Below are positions 1-4,732 of a DNA stretch of 8,099 nucleotides, one piece after another. This DNA is from Bacillota bacterium. Its GTDB lineage: Bacteria > Bacillota > Clostridia > Christensenellales > QAND01. A model generated the notes under the pieces. It had not been told where the DNA came from. It was given only the letters and a program-made list of their open reading frames with translations, and searched no databases. The DNA is taken from assembly GCA_003150225.1 (NCBI GenBank), contig QAND01000001.1, positions 1-8,099 on the forward strand, read 5' to 3'. Every line of letters begins with the position of its first letter. Within the stretch, counting starts at the first letter, position 1. The position numbers were made by a program, and so were the translations under genes.

Positions 1-8
1 CTTCTCAT
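1..8 (-). CDS. start of a downstream gene, cut by window edge
   Basis: An ATG at 8-6 overlaps the TGA stop of the QueH gene in an ATGA arrangement. It is preceded on the minus strand by a strong purine-rich site (GGAGGGAGGAAAC). The same stop/start overlap occurs at other junctions in this window, so a further operon gene probably begins here with Met-Arg. Only two full codons are visible and nothing can be said about its product. Confidence 0.5.
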
Positions 9-601
9 GTTTCCTCCCTCCGGGAAAAGAGACAGCCGCAATAGTTTTGGCGATAGAGGCCATACTCCCTTGCCAGCTCAATGGACCGCTGGTATCCTCC
101 CCGTTTTTTGAAATCAGAGGGCAACCAACGCACGCCGGCCTGCTCCCCCTCCTCCCGGCCGATGACATTGATGGCCTGAGCGTCCTTTAAGGGACTGATG
201 GATAACGTGGTGCAGAAATAGTCCACCCCCCGTTCCCGCGCCAGCTGAGCGGTCTTTCGGAGCCGGAGCCGATAGCAGGCTTTGCAGCGGATGCCGCCCT
301 CAGGAGCGTCCTCCATGCCCCGGGCCATATCATAAAAGTCCTGAGGCCGGTACGCCTCCTCTAAAACTGGGATTTGTAGCCGCTCCGCAAGCTTTTTCTG
401 TTCCCAAAGCCGCTTTTGGTACTCCTGCTCCGGCGCGATGTTGGGGTTATAATAAAACAGCTCCAAGCGAAAATAGGGAGCCAAATACTCCAACACATAG
501 CTGCTGCAGGGCGCACAGCAGCTATGGAGCAGCAACCTGGGCCGCTCAGCCAAGGTTTTGATCAAGGCATCCAGTTCCCGCTGGTAATTGGTGCGGTTCA
601 T
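5..601 (-). CDS. queH: epoxyqueuosine reductase QueH (DUF208 family)
   Basis: This 198-residue cytosolic protein matches the QueH family, which carries out the last step of queuosine synthesis: reduction of epoxyqueuosine to queuosine at position 34 of tRNAs with GUN anticodons. QueH is the non-cobalamin alternative to QueG. Visible hallmarks are the N-terminal HSCCAPCS motif (residues 26-33, Cys28, Cys29, Cys32), YYNPNI near residue 50, the CKACY pair (Cys106, Cys109), TTLSISPLK near 131, the DFKKRGGYQRS stretch near 163 and a C-terminal CGC (Cys188, Cys190). The clustered cysteines fit the metallocluster known for this family. The length is normal. The ATG overlaps the trmN6 stop by 4 nt (ATGA), with GGAGG seven bases upstream, so the two genes are probably translationally coupled. 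The electron donor is not shown by the sequence; the ferredoxin at 3562-3732 is a possible but unproven candidate. Confidence 0.95.
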   Translation of the reverse strand: MNRTNYQRELDALIKTLAERPRLLLHSCCAPCSSYVLEYLAPYFRLELFYYNPNIAPEQEYQKRLWEQKKLAERLQIPVLEEAYRPQDFYDMARGMEDAPEGGIRCKACYRLRLRKTAQLARERGVDYFCTTLSISPLKDAQAINVIGREEGEQAGVRWLPSDFKKRGGYQRSIELAREYGLYRQNYCGCLFSRREET

Positions 602-1362
602 ATTTTCCCTCCATAGACCCGCTGCATGGACGCCGTATAATCGCCGTCCGGGCCATAGACCGAAAGGGTGGGCTCAAAATGCATGCCGCTGCGGCCGTTC
701 TTAATCCCCTCGATCAAAAGGATATTGGCAGGCTTATCCTCCCGGGGCTGAACCAGCTTCATCCGCTTGGGCTCGATCCGAACCCCCCGCATGGCGGTGA
801 TGATTTCCGCCAAACGATGGGGGTGATGCACCATGCAAAACCGGCCTCCGGTAATGAGAGCGGCGCTGGCCGCCTCCACCACGTCCGCAAGGGTCGCAGC
901 CACCTCATGGCGGGCAATATAATGGGCCTGGTTTTCCCGGCCAGCGCCAGCACCCAGCTTCACATAGGGCGGATTGGCCACCACCAGGTCAAACTTTGCC
1001 TTGGGAAAGGCCTCTCCATGGCGTTTATAATCCCCTTCCACCACCCGAGCAACGGATTCCAAGCGATTAAACGCCACGTTGCGCCGGGCAATATCCGCCA
1101 TCTGGGGCTGTATCTCCACCCCTACCAGCTCCTGGGGATGATAGCGCCCCCAAAGCAATAGGAGCAGCACCCCACAGCCGGTGCCGAGATCCAGGACGCG
1201 GTTTTCCTTCTTTGCCCGGGCAAAGTCCGCCAGCAAAACGGAATCGGTTCCAAAGCAGAAGGCATCGGGATTCTGAATGATCCGCAATCCTTCCAGCTCC
1301 AGGTTATCCACCCGCTCCCCTGGTCGAAGGGCAGGGTCACTGTCCGGCGTATTTCTGCACAT
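598..1362 (-). CDS. trmN6: tRNA1(Val) (adenine37-N6)-methyltransferase, TrmN6/YabB type
   Basis: This is a 254-residue SAM-dependent class I methyltransferase of the YabB/TrmN6 family, which methylates N6 of A37 in valine tRNA. The N-terminal segment GLRIIQNPDAFCFGTDSVLL (residues 25-44) is typical. Motif I is VLDLGTGCG (56-64), an acidic SAM-ribose contact follows in GVEIQPQMA (81-89), and the N6-adenine motif NPPY is at 130-133. The C-terminus carries the family pattern LVQPREDKPANILLIEG (203-219) and a YGPDGDYT near 236. The ATG lies inside the last 26 nt of tlpA, with GAGGAG at 1373-1378 ten bases upstream; I see no later in-frame start before the conserved region. In B. subtilis yabB belongs to the tmk-holB-yaaT cluster, whereas here it is separated from it. 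The family assignment is firm; the exact tRNA target is inferred from homologues. Confidence 0.92.
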   Translation of the reverse strand: MCRNTPDSDPALRPGERVDNLELEGLRIIQNPDAFCFGTDSVLLADFARAKKENRVLDLGTGCGVLLLLLWGRYHPQELVGVEIQPQMADIARRNVAFNRLESVARVVEGDYKRHGEAFPKAKFDLVVANPPYVKLGAGAGRENQAHYIARHEVAATLADVVEAASAALITGGRFCMVHHPHRLAEIITAMRGVRIEPKRMKLVQPREDKPANILLIEGIKNGRSGMHFEPTLSVYGPDGDYTASMQRVYGGKI

Positions 1363-1954
1363 AGCCCAACCACTCCTCTAGCTCCTGGGCCGACTGAAAC
1401 ATGCCGGGATACCGAAGCACGATGTTGTTGCTGCCGTCCACAAAGATGGTCATGGGCACCGATCGGACGGCAAACTGGATAGCCGCCTCGTTTTTGTAGT
1501 CCACATATCCCGGAAAGGCCACGCCCAGCCGCTCCTCCTCGGAAAAGGCGGCCTGAACCTCCGCCTGGGTATAGGGATCCCCCGCGCTGTCCAGAACATT
1601 TACCGCCACAATGCGGACGCCCTCTCCCGCCAGCCGCTCATGGACCTCATTGAAATAGGGGATTTCCTTGATACAATAGCCGCACCAGGAAGCCCAGAGA
1701 TTGATCACCAGGATCTCCCCCTCTTGAGCCCGCAGGACGGTCTCCCCGCCCTCCTTATCCACCACTGGAATCTCAGGGAGAGGGGTATTCTCTTGAATCT
1801 GCAAAAAGAGCTGCTCGTTCTGGGAAAGCTGCTCTCCCTGGATCCCGGCAGGAGGGCTTTGCGTGGAATCGGGCTGGGATCCTTCCTTGCTGCCGCAGCC
1901 GGCAAGCATTGCTACCGTCATAACCGCTATCAAAAAGAGATGCATTCGTTTCAT
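1337..1954 (-). CDS. TlpA-type thioredoxin-fold lipoprotein
   Basis: This 205-residue protein looks like an extracytoplasmic thiol-disulfide oxidoreductase of the TlpA/ResA group. Residues 1-19 are a lipoprotein signal peptide ending in the lipobox LAGC, with Cys20 the predicted lipidated residue. A Ser/Gln/Pro-rich linker (about 21-58) leads to a thioredoxin fold with the active site WASWCGYC (Cys91 and Cys94), a following amphipathic helix, and the cis-proline loop SVPMTIF (Pro167). It starts 10 nt after the ccdA stop, with AGGAG upstream, and overlaps trmN6 by 26 nt at its end. The adjacent ccdA gene encodes the usual membrane electron donor for such proteins. I therefore infer that CcdA keeps this lipoprotein reduced so that it can reduce disulfides or peroxides outside the membrane. 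No cytochrome c or haem-lyase gene is present, so a role in cytochrome maturation is not supported here. Confidence 0.92.
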   Translation of the reverse strand: MKRMHLFLIAVMTVAMLAGCGSKEGSQPDSTQSPPAGIQGEQLSQNEQLFLQIQENTPLPEIPVVDKEGGETVLRAQEGEILVINLWASWCGYCIKEIPYFNEVHERLAGEGVRIVAVNVLDSAGDPYTQAEVQAAFSEEERLGVAFPGYVDYKNEAAIQFAVRSVPMTIFVDGSNNIVLRYPGMFQSAQELEEWLGYVQKYAGQ

Positions 1955-1964
1955 GGAAATTCTC

Positions 1965-2639
1965 CTATCGCAGGAAGATGTTCAAGGCATTGCTGTACAA
2001 CAGGATGCCCATCATAATCATCAGCAGGCCGGATACCACCCGGATGGCGCCGGCGTATTTCTGTATGCCCTGAAACTTCCGGAGCAGGACTCCGGCAAAG
2101 AGAGCACACAGTAGAAAGGGTACGATAAAGCCCAGGGAATAGCATACCAAGAGCCAGATCCCGCGCCACATGGTGGCGCTCACCGAGGCCAAGAGCAGGA
2201 TACTGGCCAGCGGTGCGGATACGCAGGGCACCCAGCCAAAGGCAAAGGCCATACCCATGAGGAAGGAGGTCAGAAGGCCTGGGGCCCGATTTACCTCCAT
2301 ACGCTTTTCCCGGTTAAAGAAGGGAATTTTTCCGGAAAACAGGGTAAGAACCCCCATGAGGACGGCCAGTCCGCCGGCAATTCTACAGATCAGCTCCAGA
2401 TGGTCCGACAAAAACCGGCCCAGGCTGGTGGCCACCGCTCCCAAGGCGATAAAGATCACCGATAATCCCAAGCAAAAGCTCAAGCCATTGTAAAACAGCC
2501 AACCCCGCCGTTGGCCGGTCTGGTTCCCCGCACGCAATCCCAGAATGGAAAAATACACCGGCAACAAGGGTAGCACACAGGGGGAAAAGAAGGATACCAG
2601 CCCCTGTACCAGAGCAGTGGTTTCGGACACTCCAAGCAT
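1965..2639 (-). CDS. ccdA: CcdA-type transmembrane thiol-electron transporter (DsbD family)
   Basis: This 224-residue integral membrane protein has about six hydrophobic segments (near residues 9-35, 48-72, 82-103, 121-152, 160-186 and 197-216). The two signature cysteines of the CcdA/DsbD transmembrane domain are present: Cys21 in FFSPCVLPLLP and Cys139 in GWVPCVSAP. They shuttle electrons from cytoplasmic thioredoxin to extracytoplasmic thiol proteins. The length is normal for stand-alone CcdA; the periplasmic domains of full DsbD are absent. The ATG shares one base with the cdd stop (TAATG), and AAGGAGGA lies about 9 nt upstream inside cdd, so coupling to cdd is expected. The likely partner is the TlpA-like lipoprotein encoded 10 nt downstream. 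Confidence 0.93.
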   Translation of the reverse strand: MLGVSETTALVQGLVSFFSPCVLPLLPVYFSILGLRAGNQTGQRRGWLFYNGLSFCLGLSVIFIALGAVATSLGRFLSDHLELICRIAGGLAVLMGVLTLFSGKIPFFNREKRMEVNRAPGLLTSFLMGMAFAFGWVPCVSAPLASILLLASVSATMWRGIWLLVCYSLGFIVPFLLCALFAGVLLRKFQGIQKYAGAIRVVSGLLMIMMGILLYSNALNIFLR

Positions 2640-3070
2640 TATACCCGCTCCTCCTTTTCCGGGCCTCGGAGCTGATCCCGGCCAAAGCCGCCGGGCAGCA
2701 GTTCATGGAAGGGAAACACCCGGTAGTGCAGTTCCCGGTCGGAAACCACCACAAGGGTATCGGGCCCGGCAAACTCATGGATCACCTGGCGGCAGGAACC
2801 GCAGGGATAGGTAAGCTCCGCAGAGTCCCCCGTGATGGCAATGGCCACAAGGGTTCGACTGCCGTTGGATACCGCTTTTAGGATAGCGGTTCGCTCGGCG
2901 CAGATGGTATCCCCATAGGCGGCGTTCTCCACGTTGCAGCCGGAAAAAATCCTTCCGTCCTCCATCAACACGCAGGCCCCCACCCGAAACCCCGAATAGG
3001 GAGCGTAGGCAAACTCCTTGGCGGCCCGCGCTTCCCGAAGCAGCTCCAGAATGGCATCTTGATCCAGCAT
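2639..3070 (-). CDS. cdd: cytidine deaminase
   Basis: This 143-residue cytosolic zinc enzyme deaminates cytidine and deoxycytidine to uridine and deoxyuridine in pyrimidine salvage. It is the small homotetrameric type. YAPYSGFRVGA is at residues 22-32, the substrate-binding NVEN at 46-49, and the catalytic CAE motif at 57-59 (Cys57 zinc ligand, Glu59 proton shuttle). The second zinc half-site CGSC is at 90-93. The family C-terminal ELLPGGFG is at 123-130, and a short charged tail follows it. The ATG at 3070 has a good GGGAGGAA site about 6 nt upstream and is the first gene behind the promoter near 3109. Its stop overlaps the ccdA start. Pairing a salvage enzyme with a thiol-redox pair in one transcript is unusual and has no obvious functional logic. 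Confidence 0.97.
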   Translation of the reverse strand: MLDQDAILELLREARAAKEFAYAPYSGFRVGACVLMEDGRIFSGCNVENAAYGDTICAERTAILKAVSNGSRTLVAIAITGDSAELTYPCGSCRQVIHEFAGPDTLVVVSDRELHYRVFPFHELLPGGFGRDQLRGPEKEERV

Positions 3071-3108
3071 AGCGGTTCCTCCCTTCCTATCACCGATATG
3101 GTAGAAGA

Positions 3109-3117
3109 ATTATACCA
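3109..3117 (-). promoter_or_regulatory. extended -10 promoter for the cdd operon
   Basis: On the minus strand this reads TGGTATAAT, a perfect TATAAT -10 box with a TGn extension, ending about 38 nt upstream of the cdd ATG. No good -35 hexamer is seen at 16-18 nt spacing; AGGACA lies 21 nt away, which is too far to count. Extended -10 promoters often tolerate this. It is the only promoter I can see for cdd, ccdA, tlpA, trmN6 and queH. Confidence 0.75.
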
Positions 3118-3138
3118 TACTTTTTACGATGGGATTGT

Positions 3139-3162
3139 CCTTTTAAAAAAGGTTCCCTTTTT
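3139..3162. repeat. AT-rich dyad upstream of the cdd promoter
   Basis: Two overlapping inverted repeats lie here. CCTTTT (3139-3144) can pair with AAAAGG (3147-3152), and AAAAAGG (3146-3152) can pair with CCTTTTT (3156-3162) across a 3-nt loop. The two pairings are mutually exclusive. The dyad sits just upstream of where a -35 element would be and downstream of the orphan gene's terminator. It could be an operator, an UP-like AT-rich element or a weak back-up terminator; the sequence does not decide between them. Confidence 0.3.
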
Positions 3163-3186
3163 CGCCACATTCCCGTTTTCTTTTCT

Positions 3187-3218
3187 AAAAAACCCCTCCT
3201 GGCGGGAGGGATTTTTTT
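3187..3218 (-). terminator. intrinsic terminator after the 90-aa orphan gene
   Basis: A 6-bp GC-rich stem, CCCTCC (3194-3199) with GGAGGG (3205-3210) and a 5-nt loop, is flanked by an A-run and a T-run. Read on the minus strand, it follows the TAA stop of the orphan gene immediately (the stop overlaps the A/T flank) and ends in TTTTTT at 3192-3187. The flanks are nearly symmetric, so it could also stop plus-strand transcription, although no plus-strand gene is seen. Confidence 0.85.
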
Positions 3219-3489
3219 AGGGATGCATCTCCAGCATCACGATGATATTTTGATTGGTGACCTTGTTGGCCAAAAGCTGGCGGAACCGCACGGTCTTTTG
3301 CTTGCCCGCTAGACGAAGGGCCTTCAACTCACCGGCAATGCGCTCCTGTTGCCGGCATAGGTCCTCATAGAGGTTTTCCATCCGGGCCAGTTTTTCGATG
3401 GCCGCCCCGCCGAATCCCTGTTCCCGAGGCAAAACAGCATCCGGTTCCACCCAATATCCCCCGAGCGCTTGCTTGGTAATCCGTTCCAC
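3217..3489 (-). CDS. uncharacterised 90-aa protein with basic helical C-terminus
   Basis: I do not recognise this protein by name. The start is a GTG at 3489 with AGAAGGAGG at 3500-3508, about 10 nt upstream. The reading frame is open further upstream to a TTG at 3534, but that codon lies inside the ferredoxin terminator stem, so the longer version is unlikely. Residues 29-62 are rich in charged and heptad-spaced hydrophobic residues (IEKLARMENLYEDL and so on), suggesting a helical hairpin or short coiled coil. A basic segment AGKQKTVRFRQLL (61-73) and NQNIIVMLE (79-87) follow. There is no signal peptide, membrane segment or cysteine pair; the only Cys is residue 45. It occupies roughly the position that yabA has in B. 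subtilis, but it lacks YabA's C-terminal zinc-binding cysteines. A terminator lies on each side and no promoter of its own is visible. It is probably a real gene because of the ribosome site and close packing, but its function is unknown. Confidence 0.75.
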   Translation of the reverse strand: MERITKQALGGYWVEPDAVLPREQGFGGAAIEKLARMENLYEDLCRQQERIAGELKALRLAGKQKTVRFRQLLANKVTNQNIIVMLEMHP

Positions 3490-3499
3490 AGCGCTCTTT

Positions 3500-3508
3500 C
3501 CTCCTTCT
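3500..3508 (-). promoter_or_regulatory. ribosome binding site that fixes the GTG start of the 90-aa gene
   Basis: The minus strand reads AGAAGGAGG here, ten bases ahead of the GTG at 3489. It also lies just beyond the T-tract of the ferredoxin terminator. It favours a 90-residue product over the 105-residue reading that begins with a TTG in the terminator hairpin. Confidence 0.8.
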
Positions 3509-3511
3509 GGG

Positions 3512-3544
3512 AAAATAAAAAAAGGCTTATACAAGCCTTTTTTT
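3512..3544 (-). terminator. intrinsic terminator after the ferredoxin gene
   Basis: This is a perfect 12-bp inverted repeat (3517-3528 with 3533-3544) with a 4-nt loop. Its inner stem is AGGCTT/AAGCCT, and its outer arms are an A-run and a T-run. Read on the minus strand it lies 17 nt after the ferredoxin stop and continues into TTTTTTTATTTT. The arms are symmetric, so it can fold on either strand, but the minus strand is the one with a gene ahead of it. It separates the ferredoxin from the 90-aa gene and would leave that gene dependent on readthrough. Confidence 0.88.
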
Positions 3545-3561
3545 ATGGTTTCGTCGTCTTG

Positions 3562-3732
3562 TTACGCCTGCTTGATGCACTCTACGGGGCAGCCAGCAGC
3601 ACAAGCGCCGCAATCGATGCACACATCGGGATCGATTACGTAGCTATCACAACCATCGGCGATGGCGCTCACGGGGCAGCTAGCAGCACAAGCGCCGCAC
3701 AGGATACAACCGGTTCCAACTTTGTAGGCCAT
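3562..3732 (-). CDS. clostridial-type 2[4Fe-4S] ferredoxin
   Basis: This 56-residue gene is easily missed because of its size. It begins MAYKVGTGCILCGACAASCP. Two classical cluster motifs are complete: Cys9-x2-Cys12-x2-Cys15-x3-Cys19-Pro and Cys38-x2-Cys41-x2-Cys44-x3-Cys48-Pro. They fit two [4Fe-4S] clusters in a small low-potential electron carrier of the cytoplasm. Additional cysteines occur at 28 and 52. Length and pseudo-twofold symmetry are exactly those of clostridial ferredoxins. The ATG at 3732 has GGAGGT eight bases upstream (3741-3746). It has its own promoter (3777-3805) and a strong terminator 17 nt after the stop, so it is probably expressed as an abundant monocistronic message. 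Redox partners cannot be read from the sequence. Confidence 0.96.
   Translation of the reverse strand: MAYKVGTGCILCGACAASCPVSAIADGCDSYVIDPDVCIDCGACAAGCPVECIKQA
3584..3699. repeat. internal near-identical direct repeat in the ferredoxin gene
   Basis: Two 29-nt copies, 3584-3612 and 3671-3699, match at 28 of 29 positions and lie 87 nt (29 codons) apart. Both encode the CGACAAxCPV cluster motif, so they reflect the ancient half-molecule duplication of the protein. The identity extends to synonymous positions, which suggests homogenisation or strong codon bias. Confidence 0.9.
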
Positions 3733-3776
3733 GGATCAACACCTCCAGGAATATGTTGTAGATATTTGTACCATTC

Positions 3777-3805
3777 ATTTTATCCGCAGGATGAGGGTTT
3801 GGCAA
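3777..3805 (-). promoter_or_regulatory. sigma-A-type promoter of the ferredoxin gene
   Basis: On the minus strand TTGCCA (3805-3800) and TAAAAT (3782-3777) are separated by exactly 17 nt. Each hexamer differs from consensus at one position. The -10 box ends about 44 nt before the ferredoxin ATG, and the -35 box starts 9 nt after the ricT stop. It would give the ferredoxin expression independent of the upstream operon. No terminator is visible between ricT and this promoter, so some readthrough from ricT is also possible. Confidence 0.8.
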
Positions 3806-3814
3806 GGGTTATCT

Positions 3815-4732
3815 TCACTTTTTCCCGCCGTTTTCTTCCTTTGGTTCCCGGGGCTTCTGCTTTTCCCGGTCTCCCTTTCGCTCGCCGTTCTTTTTCTCGT
3901 TTTTAGGCCGTGGGCGCTGGGTACGGTCAAAGGTCAGGTCTTCCAGGGCATAGACCTTAAATTCATAGGAGCCGTCCGGTTTTTCCAGGCGCACCTTGGT
4001 ACGAGCGCAGAGGGGTTGGTTCTCCACCACCTTGCCCTTGCCGTCGGGGGTGGTCACCTCGCTGCCGTTCCGGGGCATTTTGCGGTTCATCTCCTCATAA
4101 TACTTCTGCTCATAGCCCAAACAACACATGAGACGCCCGCACAGCCCGCTTATTTTGGTGGGGTTCAAGCTGATGTTCTGCTCCTTAGCCATCTTAATGG
4201 ATACCGGAGAAAACTCTGAGAGGAACCGCTTGCAGCAGATAGGACAGCCGCATTTCCCCAGGCCGCCCAGCATCTTGGCCTCGTCTCGGACGCCGATCTG
4301 CCGCAGCTCGATGCGGGCGCGGAAATGATGGGCCAAGTCCTTCACCAGCTCCCGGAAATCCACCCGGCCGTCGGCGGTAAAGAAGAAGGTGATCTTGCTG
4401 CCATCAAAAGCATATTCCACCTCCACCGGCTTCATAACCAATTTATGCTGTGCAATTTTCTGTTCAAAGACGGAAAAGGCCTGTTTCTCCTGCTGCTGGT
4501 TCTGTTCCATGCGCTTATAGTCCCCGGCCGTGGCCTTGCGGACAACGCTCTTTAAAGGCGCCACCACCTTTTCGTCCTCCACCTGGGTGGGCCCCATGAC
4601 GATCTCCCCATATTCCAGGCCACGGGCGGTCTCCACAATGGCCCCATCCCCTTCCTGGAGCGGAATGTCCTTGGGATCAAAATAATAGGTCTTGCTGGTC
4701 TTTTTAAATTTTACACCGACTACGGTCTTCAT
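3815..4732 (-). CDS. ricT: PSP1/YaaT family protein RicT
   Basis: This 305-residue cytosolic protein matches the YaaT (RicT) family with its PSP1 C-terminal domain. In B. subtilis RicT acts with RicA and RicF in an Fe-S-bearing complex that adjusts RNase Y-dependent RNA maturation and affects competence, biofilm formation and sporulation. The N-terminus (VVGVKFKKTSKTYYFDP), the family-typical RELVKDLAHHFRARIELRQIG (two overlapping parts near 127-147) and the cysteine cluster Cys161, Cys163, Cys166, Cys167, Cys198, Cys203, Cys204 are present and could hold a cluster. The last 35 residues are a Lys/Glu/Arg/Pro-rich, probably disordered tail. An earlier in-frame ATG exists at 4753, but GGAGG at 4739-4743 is placed correctly only for the ATG at 4732, which also gives the usual N-terminus. 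It overlaps holB by 29 nt. No ricA or ricF homologue is in the window. Confidence 0.93.
   Translation of the reverse strand: MKTVVGVKFKKTSKTYYFDPKDIPLQEGDGAIVETARGLEYGEIVMGPTQVEDEKVVAPLKSVVRKATAGDYKRMEQNQQQEKQAFSVFEQKIAQHKLVMKPVEVEYAFDGSKITFFFTADGRVDFRELVKDLAHHFRARIELRQIGVRDEAKMLGGLGKCGCPICCKRFLSEFSPVSIKMAKEQNISLNPTKISGLCGRLMCCLGYEQKYYEEMNRKMPRNGSEVTTPDGKGKVVENQPLCARTKVRLEKPDGSYEFKVYALEDLTFDRTQRPRPKNEKKNGERKGDREKQKPREPKEENGGKK

Noticed and set aside
679..1161. 160-codon plus-strand open frame antisense to trmN6
   Set aside because: No ribosome site or motif; it mirrors the methyltransferase gene.
2638..2643. TATAAT on the minus strand at the ccdA start
   Set aside because: It arises from the TAATG stop/start overlap, and there is no matching -35 element upstream.
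2383..2778. 131-codon minus-strand frame overlapping cdd and ccdA
   Set aside because: It is a frame-shifted shadow of two clear genes and shows no recognisable family motif.
3217..3489. Identification of the 90-aa protein as YabA
   Set aside because: Position in the cluster is suggestive, but it lacks the C-terminal zinc-binding cysteines and shows no convincing similarity.
3490..3534. 15-codon N-terminal extension of the orphan gene from a TTG
   Set aside because: The TTG lies within the stem of the ferredoxin terminator, has no ribosome site, and the real site at 3500-3508 would be inside the coding region.
3584..3699. Possible short CRISPR-like repeat pair
   Set aside because: There are only two copies, both in frame and encoding the two ferredoxin cluster motifs.
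3469..3906. 145-codon open frame on the plus strand across the ferredoxin region
   Set aside because: It is antisense to the ferredoxin and the end of ricT. It has no ribosome site, runs through the terminator hairpin, and its Ala/Ser-rich repeats are the complement of the cysteine motifs.
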